Shown piece by piece: positions 1-9,263 of a DNA stretch of 59,591 nucleotides. Every line of letters begins with the position of its first letter. Positions within the stretch are counted from its first letter, which is position 1. The position numbers and the translations under genes were made by a program. The notes beneath the pieces are model-generated. The model had not been told where the DNA came from. It saw only the letters and a program-made list of their open reading frames with translations, and did no database searches. The stretch comes from Nitrospira sp. CG24E (lineage in GTDB: Bacteria; Nitrospirota; Nitrospiria; Nitrospirales; Nitrospiraceae): assembly GCA_002869895.2 (NCBI GenBank), contig NEWP02000027.1, forward strand, positions 192,656 through 252,246, given 5' to 3'.

Positions 1-42
1 GCTTGCTGCGGCCTTGCTGGGCGGCCTTTCTGAACAGCCTGC
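1..42. repeat. Right-end fragment of the GCAGGATGCTGAAAAAG repeat family
   Basis: The first 42 bases carry the CGCTGCGGCCTTGCTGG-like core and a degenerate end (CTTTCTGAACAGCCTGC) of the element family seen intact at 3284-3409. The left part lies outside the window or is lost. Confidence 0.6.
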
Positions 43-440
43 GATGGCTTCTGAATAAGTCAGTGGGTATCAAAGTCTTGCGTTTCTGTATGTTCAATAG
101 TTTGTCAACGCCCTGCTAAGGGAGCGGTCGAGGTTGCCCTTGACTGCGCGCATCGAACACTCCTCATTCTGCGAATGATCCTTCCGAGCTCGCTCGTTAT
201 CGCTTCAGGGATGGGGGTTGATTGGTCTTCCACTGCGCGCGTCCATTCGAATTCTCCTCTCCATTTCAATGACCGCTAAGTAAGGGCGTGAGGAGCTTTT
301 GACTGCGGCCGTCGAGCGAGGCTCTTCTGAGGGCGCGCGCTCGGGGAGCAAGAGATCCGGATGGGTACCATTCAGCCTCTTTCATCGTGCGATCTACTCA
401 AACAGGGGGGAAGAGCCAGACTCCCCCCTCTTTTCACTTG
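43..440. other. Gene-free region with degenerate GCGCGC-type repeat remnants
   Basis: I see no convincing gene here. The stretch carries several degenerate copies of the motif around CTGCGCGCGTCCA and GACTGCGCGCATCGA. The same motif forms the core of the long repeat variants at 23090, 24652 and 58903. The region therefore looks like decayed repeat DNA. Confidence 0.45.
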
Positions 441-760
441 ATCCTCCCACGTCATCTGTATAGAATGGCCCACATTTTCAGGCAGTTAACTGCACGGATC
501 GAATCTGCACTACCTCGCGTTTCATCCTTCTGACTCATGTACTTTTGATGGGTTGAAGCCTCGGGGAGTTGTGTGACATACATCATGGGGTTGGCAGTTT
601 CGCGCAGAGCTGAGATTGGCGCATGTGCATGATGGTCAAGAGGGATCTCCCGTGTGACCACCTGTCTGCGTGCGGGCAGGCCTGCAAGGTTGCAGGCAAA
701 CACCAAGACAGGAACAAATCCGGAGCTTTTTTACCATTCTGAATACGGGAGGAGCCTACA
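441..760 (+). other. Leader region of the H+-pyrophosphatase gene
   Basis: No gene is supported in these roughly 320 bases. Nested inverted repeats occur near 660-715, including a GCCTGCAA/TTGCAGGC stem, so a structured leader is possible. A strong ribosome-binding site (GGGAGGAG) lies just before the GTG start of hppA. No known riboswitch is recognised. Confidence 0.35.
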
Positions 761-2815
761 GTGAGTGACTCGGTGATCATTACGTTTGCGTTGATAGCGG
801 CGGTGACCGGCATTGCCTACGGCCTGTATCTGGCCATGTGGGTATTCAAACTCGACTCCGGGAACCAGAAGATGCAGGACATTGCGAAGGCCATTCAGGA
901 AGGCGCGGCTGCCTATTTGAACCGCCAGTATCGGACCGTCGGTGTTGTCGCAGCAGTGTTATTCGTCGTGTTGTGGGGAGCGGGGGCTTTCTCCGATAAA
1001 TTCGGCCTATTGACCGCGATTGGATTCTTGATCGGCGCCGGTGCTTCGTCGCTGGCCGGGTATGTCGGCATGGTCATCGCCGTGCGGGCCAACGTTCGGA
1101 CGGCCCAGGCTGCCCATAAGGGGATGAATTCGGCGTTGACTGTGGCATTCCGTGGCGGCGCGGTGACGGGGCTCCTGTTGATCGGTTTGGGCTTGCTGGC
1201 TATCACCACATTCTATGCGTTGGCATCGCAATTTGCGGGGCAGGAGCATGCGATCCACGCCTTGTTGAGTCTTGGGTTCGGCGGAAGTTTGATTTCGGTG
1301 TTTGCCCGTGTCGGCGGGGGTATCTATACGAAAGCGGCGGACGTCGGAGCAGACCTTGTCGGAAAAGTCGAGGCAGGGATTCCAGAGGATGACCCTCGTA
1401 ACCCGGCGGTCATTGCGGATAATGTGGGAGACAATGTCGGCGACTGCGCCGGTATGGCCGCAGATCTCTTCGAGACCTACGCAGTGACAACGGTGGCTGC
1501 CATGGTCTTGGCTTTCACGCTGTTTAAGGGAGTCAGCGCTCCGATTCTCTATCCACTCGCTCTCGGAGGCGTGACGATCTTCGCCACGATCATCGGTATT
1601 TTCTTCGTGAGGGTGGGCGAGGGCGGCGAGATCATGACGGCGCTCTACAAGGGCCTGTTTGTAGCGGGTGGCATTGCCGCGGTGGCGTTCTATCCTGTCA
1701 CGAGCACGATCATGGACGGTGTGGGTGGTGTGAGCGGGGTGAGCTACTTCATCGCAGCATTGATCGGCTTGGCTGTGACCCTCGGACTCGTCTTTATCAC
1801 AGACTACTACACGTCCAAGAGCTATAAGCCTGTGAAGGCTATTGCCAAGGCCAGTGAAACGGGTCATGCCACAAACATCATTGCCGGGCTAGCAGTCGGC
1901 ATGGAGGCGACGGCCTGGCCGGTGGTGGTGATCGGGGCAGCAATCCTTTCGAGCTACTGGGTCTGCGGTGGCGCGGCCTCTGGTGGTTTGTACGGTGTCG
2001 CCGTTGCAGCTGTGTCGATGTTGTCGATGGCCGGTATTGTGGTGGCGATCGATGCTTTCGGCCCGATCACGGACAATGCAGGCGGTATTGCGGAGATGGC
2101 CCACCTTGGCAAAGAGGTGCGTGACATTACCGATCCATTGGACGCGGTCGGTAACACGACGAAGGCTGTGACCAAGGGCTATGCGATCGGATCGGCTGGT
2201 CTCGCGGCTGTGGTGCTGTTTGCCGAATATGCGCGTGAAGTGGCAAAGGGGAGCGGGGCCAGCACGTTCGATCTTTCCAATCCTTCCGTCCTGGTCGGAC
2301 TCTTCTTGGGTGGAATGTTGCCCTTTATCTTCGGGGCTCTCTGCATGAAAGCGGTGGGAGAGGCAGCCGGTCTCATTTTGGAAGAGGTGCGGAGGCAGTT
2401 CCGGACGATTAAAGGGATCATGGAGGGGACCGGTAAGCCGGAATACGGAACTTGCGTGGATATCGTGACGCAGGCGGCGATTAAGAAGATGATGGTGTCG
2501 GGTTTGATTCCGGTCATCTCGCCGATTATCGTCGGCGTGATCCTGGGGCCGCAGGCGTTGGGCGGCATGCTCGTCGGCAGTATTGTCACCGGTCTATTCG
2601 TGGCCATCTCGATGACAAGCGGCGGCGGCGCCTGGGACAATGCTAAGAAGTATATTGAAGAGCAGGGCCTGAAGGGGACGGATACTCACAAGGCGGCGGT
2701 GACGGGCGATACGGTCGGTGATCCCTATAAGGATACGGCTGGTCCGGCGATCAATCCGATGATCAAGGTCATCAACATTGTGGCCTTGCTGATTGTGTCG
2801 CTGATCATCAAGTAG
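761..2815 (+). CDS. hppA: Membrane-bound proton-pumping pyrophosphatase (K+-independent type)
   Basis: Integral membrane enzyme that couples hydrolysis of inorganic pyrophosphate to proton export. It has 684 residues, the usual family length, with many hydrophobic helices throughout. The substrate-binding segments are present: a D-x7-K-x-E motif near residue 194, [12 protein letters not shown] near 219, and a third acidic segment ([10 protein letters not shown]) near 649. In GNTTKA (about 464-469) a lysine occupies the position known to distinguish K+-independent enzymes from K+-dependent ones, which have alanine. I therefore infer a K+-independent H+ pump rather than the K+-stimulated form. 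Start is GTG with GGGAGGAG upstream. It is monocistronic and followed by a hairpin element. Confidence 0.96.
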   Translation: MSDSVIITFALIAAVTGIAYGLYLAMWVFKLDSGNQKMQDIAKAIQEGAAAYLNRQYRTVGVVAAVLFVVLWGAGAFSDKFGLLTAIGFLIGAGASSLAGYVGMVIAVRANVRTAQAAHKGMNSALTVAFRGGAVTGLLLIGLGLLAITTFYALASQFAGQEHAIHALLSLGFGGSLISVFARVGGGIYTKAADVGADLVGKVEAGIPEDDPRNPAVIADNVGDNVGDCAGMAADLFETYAVTTVAAMVLAFTLFKGVSAPILYPLALGGVTIFATIIGIFFVRVGEGGEIMTALYKGLFVAGGIAAVAFYPVTSTIMDGVGGVSGVSYFIAALIGLAVTLGLVFITDYYTSKSYKPVKAIAKASETGHATNIIAGLAVGMEATAWPVVVIGAAILSSYWVCGGAASGGLYGVAVAAVSMLSMAGIVVAIDAFGPITDNAGGIAEMAHLGKEVRDITDPLDAVGNTTKAVTKGYAIGSAGLAAVVLFAEYAREVAKGSGASTFDLSNPSVLVGLFLGGMLPFIFGALCMKAVGEAAGLILEEVRRQFRTIKGIMEGTGKPEYGTCVDIVTQAAIKKMMVSGLIPVISPIIVGVILGPQALGGMLVGSIVTGLFVAISMTSGGGAWDNAKKYIEEQGLKGTDTHKAAVTGDTVGDPYKDTAGPAINPMIKVINIVALLIVSLIIK

Positions 2816-2860
2816 CCAGACGCGCGGTTCTCGTCGTTCGTCTCTCGTTCGAAGAACAGA

Positions 2861-2945
2861 GCATATGGCTTCTAGCCAATAGCGTATGGTCTGGAATGAT
2901 GAGTGGACGTGTTTGCCGTCAGCTATAAGCCATTAGCCATACGCT
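2861..2945. repeat. Word-repeat hairpin (ATGGCT/AGCCAT type)
   Basis: Two arms separated by about 30 bases can fold together: GCATATGGCTTCTAGCC at the left and AAGCCATTAGCCATACGCT at the right. Within each arm the short word AGCCAT/AGCCAA recurs. It follows hppA by 45 bases and could end its transcript, though there is no T-run. Confidence 0.6.
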
Positions 2946-3080
2946 CTCACCCTTGCGAGATACGCTTCACGTTTCTCGACTCGGCTTGACGGTTAAAAGA
3001 GTCATAGAGTAAGGTGATCATACGGGATCATGCTGGTGGCTGGTCCACGAGGGTTTCCCAGAATCACGGGAGGTGCTCGG

Positions 3081-3278
3081 ATGGAGAAACAAGAACGTAA
3101 ACAGGAACCCAGGCGAGAGCCTCAGGGGAAGGAAGAGGTCAAGGCTAATCCCAAGGTCGTCGAAGCAGGTAAAAAGTTAAAAGAAGACATCGATAAGCTG
3201 GTAGATGAAATCGACGACGTCCTCGAAACGAACGCAGAAGAATTCGTGAAGAATTATGTGCAAAAGGGGGGGGAGTAG
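3081..3278 (+). CDS. Prokaryotic ubiquitin-like protein (Pup/UBact family)
   Basis: A 65-residue, highly charged protein rich in Lys, Glu and Arg and probably disordered. Its C-terminal half is a heptad-like helix ending in Val-Gln-Lys-Gly-Gly-Glu. The Gly-Gly-Glu end is the feature of Pup-like tags, which a PafA-type ligase attaches to target lysines through the terminal glutamate for delivery to a proteasome. The same fold and end are known from Nitrospirota, where the family has been called UBact. ATG 3081 is preferred to an upstream in-frame ATG at 3030 because GGGAGG lies about seven bases ahead of it. Ligase, proteasome ATPase and proteasome genes are not in this window, so the partners must be encoded elsewhere. 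Confidence 0.85.
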   Translation: MEKQERKQEPRREPQGKEEVKANPKVVEAGKKLKEDIDKLVDEIDDVLETNAEEFVKNYVQKGGE

Positions 3279-3283
3279 CCCTA

Positions 3284-3409
3284 GCAGGATGCTGAAAAAG
3301 ACCGCCAGCGGCGTTCTCGCATCGTTCAGGCCCTCAACGTACCCAGAGGGTACGCCTCGGGACCTTCACTCGCTGCGGCCTTGCTGGACGGCCTTTTTGA
3401 GCATCCTGC
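3284..3409. repeat. Intact short-form GCAGGATGCTGAAAAAG element
   Basis: A 126-base element with 17-base terminal inverted repeats (GCAGGATGCTGAAAAAG against CTTTTTGAGCATCCTGC, one mismatch) and an internal palindrome around AACGTACC/GGTACGCC. It follows pup by six bases. Related copies lie at 15306, 17838, 45141, 52810 and 57146. It has no coding capacity and resembles a MITE or REP-type element. Confidence 0.85.
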
Positions 3410-3592
3410 AGCGCTGTTCTCCGCTAGTGTCACTAGGTGAACCATTGAAATGTTTGCGTACTGAAATAGTTTTCCGCAGCCTGCTAGTAGCCGGGTGGAT
3501 CTACTCCCTCCTTTTCCCTTCTCTTCATCACACTCTGCTGCTCAGGGGCTAACCTCCGTCCGTCACCGCCGCGCGATTCCACGTTCTTCAGT

Positions 3593-3621
3593 TTGACAAC
3601 GCAGGGCTGAGCGGCTAGTAT
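3593..3621 (+). promoter_or_regulatory. Sigma70-type promoter of recJ
   Basis: TTGACA at 3593-3598 and TAGTAT at 3616-3621 are separated by exactly 17 bases, about 60 bases before the recJ ATG. The -35 box matches consensus perfectly and the -10 matches four of six positions. Confidence 0.6.
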
Positions 3622-3679
3622 CCCTTTAATTCTCAGATAGTTAGCTTCTCTTTAGCTCAAGATATTTGACGAGGCTTTC

Positions 3680-5377
3680 ATGAAGTCCAAGCTCTGGGTT
3701 TTTCGCGATATCAATCTGTCCCAGCGGGCTTCGTTGGCTCAGGCTCTTTCGATTTCTCCGGTCACCGCGTCGCTATTTCTGGCTCGTGGTGTGACCACGC
3801 CGGATGAAGCCACGACATGGATGTCGCTGCAGACACCACACGATCCGTTTTTGATCCCCGACATGGAGCAGGCGATCGAACGATTGCACCGTGCCGTGAC
3901 CACTCGGGAGCCGATCTGTTTCTACGGCGATTACGATGTCGATGGGATTACCGCAACCAGTCTCTACATGTCGTTCTTTGGCGGGTTGGGCGCGCAGGTT
4001 CGAGCCTATGTCCCGCATCGTCTGCGCGAGGGCTATGGACTCAATCTAGGAGCCGTTCAGCGCCTGCATGACGAAGGGATCTCCCTCCTGGTGACCTCCG
4101 ATTGCGGTACGACCTCGCATAAAGAAATTGCGTTAGCCGCACAGCTTGGCATGGATGTCGTGGTCACAGACCATCACCAGACAGACGAGGACATGCCGCA
4201 GGCTGTGGCGGTGCTCAACCCCCATCGAGCCGGCGCCCTCTATCCTTTTCGCGGTCTCTGTTCCGCAGCCTTGGCCTATAAGGTAGCGCAGGCCTATCAG
4301 ATGCGCTACGGAGTCGTTGGGGTGCCGTTGGAGTCGTTGCTCGATCTTGTGGCCTTGGCGACGGTCGCGGATGTCGTCCCCTTGCACGATGAGAATCGAA
4401 ACTTTGTGCGAGAAGGACTGGTCCAGCTGTCGTGTGGCTCTCGTTGTGGCGTTCGGGCGTTGAAGCAGGTTGCGGGGGTGACGCGGGACTGCACGGCGGA
4501 GGCGATCGCGTTCAAGCTGGCGCCGCGTATCAATGCCGCCGGACGATTGGATGATGCCATGTTGGGTGTACGGTTGTTGACGACCGACAACCCGGCCGAG
4601 GCGCAGCAGTTGGCAGACAGGCTTGAACAGCTGAATCGGGAGCGGCAGCGCATCGAAGTGGACATCATGGCGGAAGCGCTGGCTTCGCTGAAGGATCGAG
4701 AATTACCGCCTGCGCTCGTACTGGCTTCCCGACATTGGCACCTGGGGGTGGTCGGTATCGTGGCGGCGCGCCTGGTCGATCGGTTTCAGCGCCCGGCCAT
4801 TGTCATGGCTATCAACGAGCAGGGCATGGCCAAGGGTTCGGCCAGGACGACCGGCGGGTTTGACCTCTATCAAGGGTTGGCTGCCTGTCGAGAGATGCTG
4901 GAATCGTTCGGCGGGCATCCGAGCGCCGCAGGGGTGACTATTCGCGAATCTCGGATCGATGAGTTTCGCGCCAGATTTTCCGAGGTGGCGGCAGGATGGA
5001 CCGACGACGGAGCCAAAGTTCCAACGTTAACGGTCGATGCCGAGGTGCGTCTGGATGAAGTGAATTTGCAGTTGATCCAGGAAATCGGTTCGCTGTATCC
5101 CTTCGGCGCAGGTAATCCAGAGCCGACGTTTGCAGTGACCCGTCTCGACGTCATGGATTCGCGCACCGTCGGTGAGAAACATCTGAAGATGACTGTGCGG
5201 CAAGGGACATCGCTGCCGTTCGATAGTATCGGATTCGGCATGAAGTCGTTGCTGGAACGGGGTATTCCATCACGCACTCCGGTCGATCTGGCCTTCACGC
5301 CGGAACTGAATCACTGGAACGGACGAGATCGAATCCAGCTCCGTATTCGCGACGTTCGCCCCAGTGTAGGTGAGTAA
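3680..5377 (+). CDS. recJ: Single-stranded-DNA-specific 5'-3' exonuclease RecJ
   Basis: 565 residues, typical for RecJ. The DHH-family phosphoesterase motifs are visible: DYDVDG near residue 84, SDCGT near 140 and TDHHQ near 163. The DHHA1 motif GGHPSAAG occurs near 411, and a C-terminal OB-fold region follows. The enzyme degrades single-stranded DNA with Mn2+/Mg2+ during RecF-pathway recombination, base excision and mismatch repair. It has its own promoter at 3593 and lies 15 bases ahead of the rel gene, so the two are probably co-transcribed. Confidence 0.95.
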   Translation: MKSKLWVFRDINLSQRASLAQALSISPVTASLFLARGVTTPDEATTWMSLQTPHDPFLIPDMEQAIERLHRAVTTREPICFYGDYDVDGITATSLYMSFFGGLGAQVRAYVPHRLREGYGLNLGAVQRLHDEGISLLVTSDCGTTSHKEIALAAQLGMDVVVTDHHQTDEDMPQAVAVLNPHRAGALYPFRGLCSAALAYKVAQAYQMRYGVVGVPLESLLDLVALATVADVVPLHDENRNFVREGLVQLSCGSRCGVRALKQVAGVTRDCTAEAIAFKLAPRINAAGRLDDAMLGVRLLTTDNPAEAQQLADRLEQLNRERQRIEVDIMAEALASLKDRELPPALVLASRHWHLGVVGIVAARLVDRFQRPAIVMAINEQGMAKGSARTTGGFDLYQGLAACREMLESFGGHPSAAGVTIRESRIDEFRARFSEVAAGWTDDGAKVPTLTVDAEVRLDEVNLQLIQEIGSLYPFGAGNPEPTFAVTRLDVMDSRTVGEKHLKMTVRQGTSLPFDSIGFGMKSLLERGIPSRTPVDLAFTPELNHWNGRDRIQLRIRDVRPSVGE

Positions 5378-5392
5378 ATCAGTGAGTGAACC

Positions 5393-7579
5393 ATGGTATA
5401 TGAAACCGTTACAGGTCTCGATCAGCTGCTGGATCGGATCAAGAGCTATCACGCCGATGCGGACGTCGGTCTCGTTCGCAAGGCCTACGAGTTTTCTGCA
5501 AAAGCTCATGTAGGCCAGCGTCGTCTGTCCGGAGAGCCCTACGTCCAACATCCCATCGCTGTCGCCGGAGTCCTCACCTCGCTCAAAACCGATGTCACCG
5601 CCATCGTCGCAGCGCTGCTGCACGATACCCTTGAAGATACGGTCGCGACGTCTGATGAACTCGAAAGGGAGTTCGGAAAGGATGTCGTGCATCTGGTGGA
5701 TGGGGTCACCAAGATCGGCAAGATCACATTTCGGAGTTATGAGGAAAAGCAGGCAGAGAATTTCCGCAAAATGGTGCTGTCGATGGCGGACGACATTCGA
5801 GTCGTCCTTATTAAGCTTGCCGACCGGCTGCACAACATGCGCACGCTGGAACATCTTCGCCCGGCCAAGCGGCAGGAGATCGCTCAGGAGACGCTGGAGA
5901 TCTACGCGCCGTTGGCGAATCGTCTTGGAATCGGGTGGATCAAAAATGAGTTGGAAGATCTCTGTCTCAAACATCTCAAGCCGGATGTCTACGAAACGTT
6001 ACTTGTCCGTGTAGCGAAACGGGACGAAGACCGGCAGCAGTATATCGATGAAGTCAGGAGGCTGGTGCAGAAGGCTATGGAAGAGAACGGCTTGGTCGGA
6101 CAGGTCTACGGCCGGCCCAAGCATCTCTACGGCATTTACCAAAAGATGAACAAACAGTCGATTACGTTCGAAGAGGTCTATGACCTCACTGCGCTACGGA
6201 TCGTGACCGATACGAAGATGAATTGCTACGCCGTGCTTGGAGTGATTCATTCAGCCTGGCGGCCCGTGCCAGGGCGTTTTAAGGACTACATTGCGATTCC
6301 AAAGTCCAACCTCTATCAATCGCTGCATACGACGGTGGTGGGTCCAAAGGGGGAGCATGTCGAATTCCAAATCCGTACGGAGGATATGCATCGTATTGCC
6401 GAGCACGGAATCGCCGCGCACTGGAAGTATAAAGAGCAGGGCCACGTGGCAGATCGTGACAGTAAGGCCTTCGGTTGGCTGCACCAGTTCGTTGAATGGC
6501 ATGAGGATATGACGGATAACCGGCAGTTCATGGACTCGGTGAAGCTCGACCTCTTTCACGATGTAGTCTATGTGTTTACGCCCAAAGGGATTGTGAAAGA
6601 GTTGCCGCGAGGATCGACACCGGTCGATTTTGCCTTTGCGATTCATACCGAAGTCGGGGACCATTGTGTCGGGGCCAAAGTAGACGGAAAGATTGTGCCG
6701 CTGAAGTATCAACTGGCCAGTGGAGATACGGTTGAAATTCTGACGTCTCCCACGCAGTCGCCACACAAAGACTGGTTAAAATTTGTCCGTACTTCTCGTG
6801 CGAAGACCAAGATCAAACATTGGATCAAGCTTGAAGAACAGAAACGGAGTATCGAAATCGGTCGGCGCTTGCTGGAGTCGGAGTTTCGCCGTCAGGGGAT
6901 GGCGCCGGCCAAGATGTTCAAATCGGCAGAGCTCTTAGAGGCTGCTCGTCAATCCGGGTTCGACAGCACCGACGAATTGGCTGCGGCGGTAGGCTTCGGC
7001 CGCGTGGCAACCTCGCAGGTCATAGGCAAACTCACGGCTCCATTGGCCGGAGCATCGGCGCCGGCTTCGGCTCAAGAGCGTCCCGCCGCGAATAAAGCGA
7101 TAGGCGGGAAGAGCGACAGCACCGGCGTACAGGTCAAGGGGTCTCGAGATCTGTTGATGCAACTGTCACGCTGCTGTCATCCCGTGCCGGGAGACCGGAT
7201 TCTCGGATATATCACTCGTGGCCGTGGGCTGACGATCCATGCTGTCGATTGCCCGAATCTTGAGGCGCTGGACTACGATAAGGAGCGGCTGGTGGAAGTG
7301 GAGTGGGACTCTGCCACACCCAGCACCCACTCGGTCAAGATGTCTATTGTGGCTGTCGATAAGACCGGGGTATTGGCCAACGTGTCTTCCGCGATTGCGG
7401 AATGCCATGCCAACATCAGCCGTGCTGAAATTACGACAAGGGAGGATCAGAAGGCGCTGCTGGATTTTGTCGTGGAAGTTTCAGACACTCGCCATCTGGC
7501 ACAGGTGCTCAAGGCCGTTGAGCGCGTGGATGGGGTGATTACGGCGAGACGGATGAGGGCTTGGCAGGAACGCTCCTAA
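5393..7579 (+). CDS. Bifunctional (p)ppGpp synthetase/hydrolase
   Basis: A 728-residue RelA/SpoT homologue. Visible domains are an HD hydrolase (HDTLEDT near residue 77), a synthetase, a TGS domain (VYVFTPKG near 392) and a C-terminal ACT domain (about 655-725). A Cys-containing stretch precedes ACT. The synthetase loop reads RFKD (near 295), the RxKD form of bifunctional enzymes, rather than the ExDD form of synthetase-only RelA. The intact HD motif supports hydrolase activity too. It makes and destroys the stringent-response alarmone. It sits 15 bases after recJ and ends in an AACCAA-type hairpin. Confidence 0.95.
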   Translation: MVYETVTGLDQLLDRIKSYHADADVGLVRKAYEFSAKAHVGQRRLSGEPYVQHPIAVAGVLTSLKTDVTAIVAALLHDTLEDTVATSDELEREFGKDVVHLVDGVTKIGKITFRSYEEKQAENFRKMVLSMADDIRVVLIKLADRLHNMRTLEHLRPAKRQEIAQETLEIYAPLANRLGIGWIKNELEDLCLKHLKPDVYETLLVRVAKRDEDRQQYIDEVRRLVQKAMEENGLVGQVYGRPKHLYGIYQKMNKQSITFEEVYDLTALRIVTDTKMNCYAVLGVIHSAWRPVPGRFKDYIAIPKSNLYQSLHTTVVGPKGEHVEFQIRTEDMHRIAEHGIAAHWKYKEQGHVADRDSKAFGWLHQFVEWHEDMTDNRQFMDSVKLDLFHDVVYVFTPKGIVKELPRGSTPVDFAFAIHTEVGDHCVGAKVDGKIVPLKYQLASGDTVEILTSPTQSPHKDWLKFVRTSRAKTKIKHWIKLEEQKRSIEIGRRLLESEFRRQGMAPAKMFKSAELLEAARQSGFDSTDELAAAVGFGRVATSQVIGKLTAPLAGASAPASAQERPAANKAIGGKSDSTGVQVKGSRDLLMQLSRCCHPVPGDRILGYITRGRGLTIHAVDCPNLEALDYDKERLVEVEWDSATPSTHSVKMSIVAVDKTGVLANVSSAIAECHANISRAEITTREDQKALLDFVVEVSDTRHLAQVLKAVERVDGVITARRMRAWQERS

Positions 7580-7589
7580 AAAGCGGAAC

Positions 7590-7675
7590 GGGTTGCTCCG
7601 GTTCATCTGGTTTGTTTTGTTTATCTGGTTAGTCTCATTTAACCAAACAAACCAAACAGACCAAATAAACAAGGG
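7590..7675. repeat. AACCAA-type word-repeat hairpin
   Basis: The left arm consists of GGTTCATCTGGTTTG-like words and the right arm of their complements (AACCAAACAAACCAAACAGA). The two meet near 7640. It follows the rel stop codon by about ten bases and separates it from the convergent DUF192 gene. It probably acts as a bidirectional transcript end. Confidence 0.75.
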
Positions 7676-7685
7676 AACCAACTTC

Positions 7686-8153
7686 CTAGGGAATTCGGAA
7701 CTGAAGTTTCGATCCTCGCTGTAGTTTCAAACTCTCAGCGCGTCCTGCCGCGAGTTCCAAGACATAGAGTGCCTCCTCGTTGGGCCGGTATTGGGGGCAG
7801 CTATCGTCAGTTCTCGTGCAGATCGGGACGTTCTGTTCCATATGGATGATCTGCTTTTTCTCATTCATCCAGATGAGGTCGAGCGGAATCTTTGTGTTCT
7901 TCATCCAGAACACCCAGGCCTGTGCCTGAGTAAACATAAAGAGCATGCCCCGGTCGGCATCCAAATGTTCGCGGTACATCAATCCCGTTGCGCGCTTTTG
8001 CGGCGTATCGGCCAACTCCGCATGAATGATGGTCCCTCCAGGGAGGGTAATCGGGACCAGCCCAGTAAGGGACGGATCGGTCGTAGCCTGCACCCAGCAG
8101 GGGAAAGACAGGAGGAAGATGAAGAAAAACGTAAGTGTTTGGCGTCGTTGCAC
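7686..8153 (-). CDS. Exported DUF192-family protein
   Basis: A 155-residue protein with an N-terminal signal peptide (hydrophobic stretch about residues 7-22). A DUF192 domain follows, recognisable from the segments RATGLMYRE, MLFMF and WMKNTKIPLDLIW. The family's biochemical role is not established; members are mostly periplasmic. A GTG start at 8153 is used because an in-frame TAG lies four codons upstream; AGGA nine bases before it is a plausible ribosome-binding site. It is convergent with rel. Confidence 0.85.
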   Translation of the reverse strand: MQRRQTLTFFFIFLLSFPCWVQATTDPSLTGLVPITLPGGTIIHAELADTPQKRATGLMYREHLDADRGMLFMFTQAQAWVFWMKNTKIPLDLIWMNEKKQIIHMEQNVPICTRTDDSCPQYRPNEEALYVLELAAGRAESLKLQRGSKLQFRIP

Positions 8154-8298
8154 GGCGGCATCCTAATCGGCCCATCAGAGGCGAGTCAAGCAGGTGGCTT
8201 TGCATGAGCATGGAGGTATCGATAATTCTGGTTGAGGCTGTCTTGCAATCGCGCAGTGGCCTATGCCATCCTCGGCAAGGATCAGCAAGGAGGGACGG

Positions 8299-8484
8299 AT
8301 GAAAGAGACCCGGAAAGTACATTATGTCAAAGGCGTATTTGTCTGCCCAAAGTGCCGGCAGTCGTACGTGCAGGAAAAGTGGATCGAAGAATGGCGTGTT
8401 CGTTGCCACAAGTGCGATTACCGTGGAACGCTGACCGAGGTCTCCGTTGAAGAGCGGATGGAAGAAGAAATTGTCCGCCGCTGA
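8299..8484 (+). CDS. Small zinc-ribbon protein
   Basis: A 61-residue protein with two Cys-x2-Cys knuckles (CPKC and CHKC) about 20 residues apart, typical of a single zinc ribbon. An acidic tail follows. No enzymatic motif is visible; it could bind nucleic acid or a protein partner. ATG 8299 is chosen over an upstream in-frame start because AAGGAGG lies five bases before it. I do not recognise a named family. Confidence 0.7.
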   Translation: MKETRKVHYVKGVFVCPKCRQSYVQEKWIEEWRVRCHKCDYRGTLTEVSVEERMEEEIVRR

Positions 8485-8528
8485 ACCGACGCCAATTCTG
8501 TGCCCTGTCCAGGTCTCCCTCTGAGTCG

Positions 8529-9164
8529 ATGGTTCCCTCTCTCATTCATAGTTCATCATTCCGCCTCATAGGCCCCTTGGTTCTCTGTGCCCTTCTTCTG
8601 GCGCCGGGTATCGGCGTCGGAGAATCGTGCGCCGACGAACCGGCTCCGTTGGTGAAGGTGCTTGTGGTCTACCATTCGGTTTTCGGCAATACGGAACGTA
8701 TGGCCGAAGCGGTTGTCGACGGTGTGAAGACTGTTTCCGGCGCCGAGGCGCTGCTCAAGCGAGTCGGCAAGGTGACGGCGGACGATTTGTTTTCCGCCGA
8801 TGCAGTTGTCGTCGGTTCGCCGGTCTATTGGTCGAACATGTCGGGCGAAGTGAAGACATTTTTCGACAATTGGCAATTCAAGTTCGGCGTTTTCCCCGAG
8901 TGGAAGATGAAAAATAAGATCGGCGCGGCCTTTGCCACAGGCGGTCAGCTGTCGAGCGGGAAGGAAGTGACGATGTTGACGATCCTTGCCGCGATGCTGG
9001 GGAATCAGATGATCGTCGTCAGCGGGGGCGGGGCCTTTGGCGCTTCCGCAACTACTGAAGGTGACAGTCTCGGCATTGACAACAAGGAGATGGCCGATGC
9101 CAAGGCATTGGGCCAGCGTGTAGCCGAAGTCGCGGTGAGATTCAAAACCGGTTCTGCCAAATAG
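8529..9164 (+). CDS. Exported flavodoxin-like (WrbA/NQO-type) protein
   Basis: 211 residues. A signal peptide (hydrophobic about residues 12-31, with a likely cleavage after CADEP-proximal alanines) precedes a flavodoxin-fold domain. The FMN phosphate loop HSVFGNTE is near residue 48, and the GSPVYWSNMSGEVKTFFD segment is typical of WrbA-like NAD(P)H:quinone oxidoreductases. Such proteins are normally cytoplasmic, so an export signal is unusual, because FMN is not normally available outside the cytoplasm except through Tat-type export or flavinylation. No twin-arginine is visible. The start codon is weakly supported. A later start would remove the signal, but the hydrophobic segment looks genuine. 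Confidence 0.8.
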   Translation: MVPSLIHSSSFRLIGPLVLCALLLAPGIGVGESCADEPAPLVKVLVVYHSVFGNTERMAEAVVDGVKTVSGAEALLKRVGKVTADDLFSADAVVVGSPVYWSNMSGEVKTFFDNWQFKFGVFPEWKMKNKIGAAFATGGQLSSGKEVTMLTILAAMLGNQMIVVSGGGAFGASATTEGDSLGIDNKEMADAKALGQRVAEVAVRFKTGSAK

Positions 9165-9263
9165 TGCTTCTCGCCCCGTCTCCGTGTCGTGTCTTGAACG
9201 GCGAGTATTCATCCTCACCGCACATTGATGAAGCTTGCCCTCTCCCTCTTATAGTGGTGCGCC

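Noticed and set aside
1007-1867. 286-codon open frame on the minus strand inside hppA
   Set aside because: It is the antisense of a clear hppA frame; its composition (many Arg, His, Gln) is typical of a shadow and it has no family features.
3256-3552. 98-codon frame after the Pup gene
   Set aside because: Mostly made of the repeat element at 3284-3409; no ribosome-binding site.
8160-8189. Promoter for the DUF192 gene (TTGACT, 18-base gap, TAGGAT)
   Set aside because: It would place the transcript start on the start codon, although AGGA upstream suggests a leader; the match may be chance.
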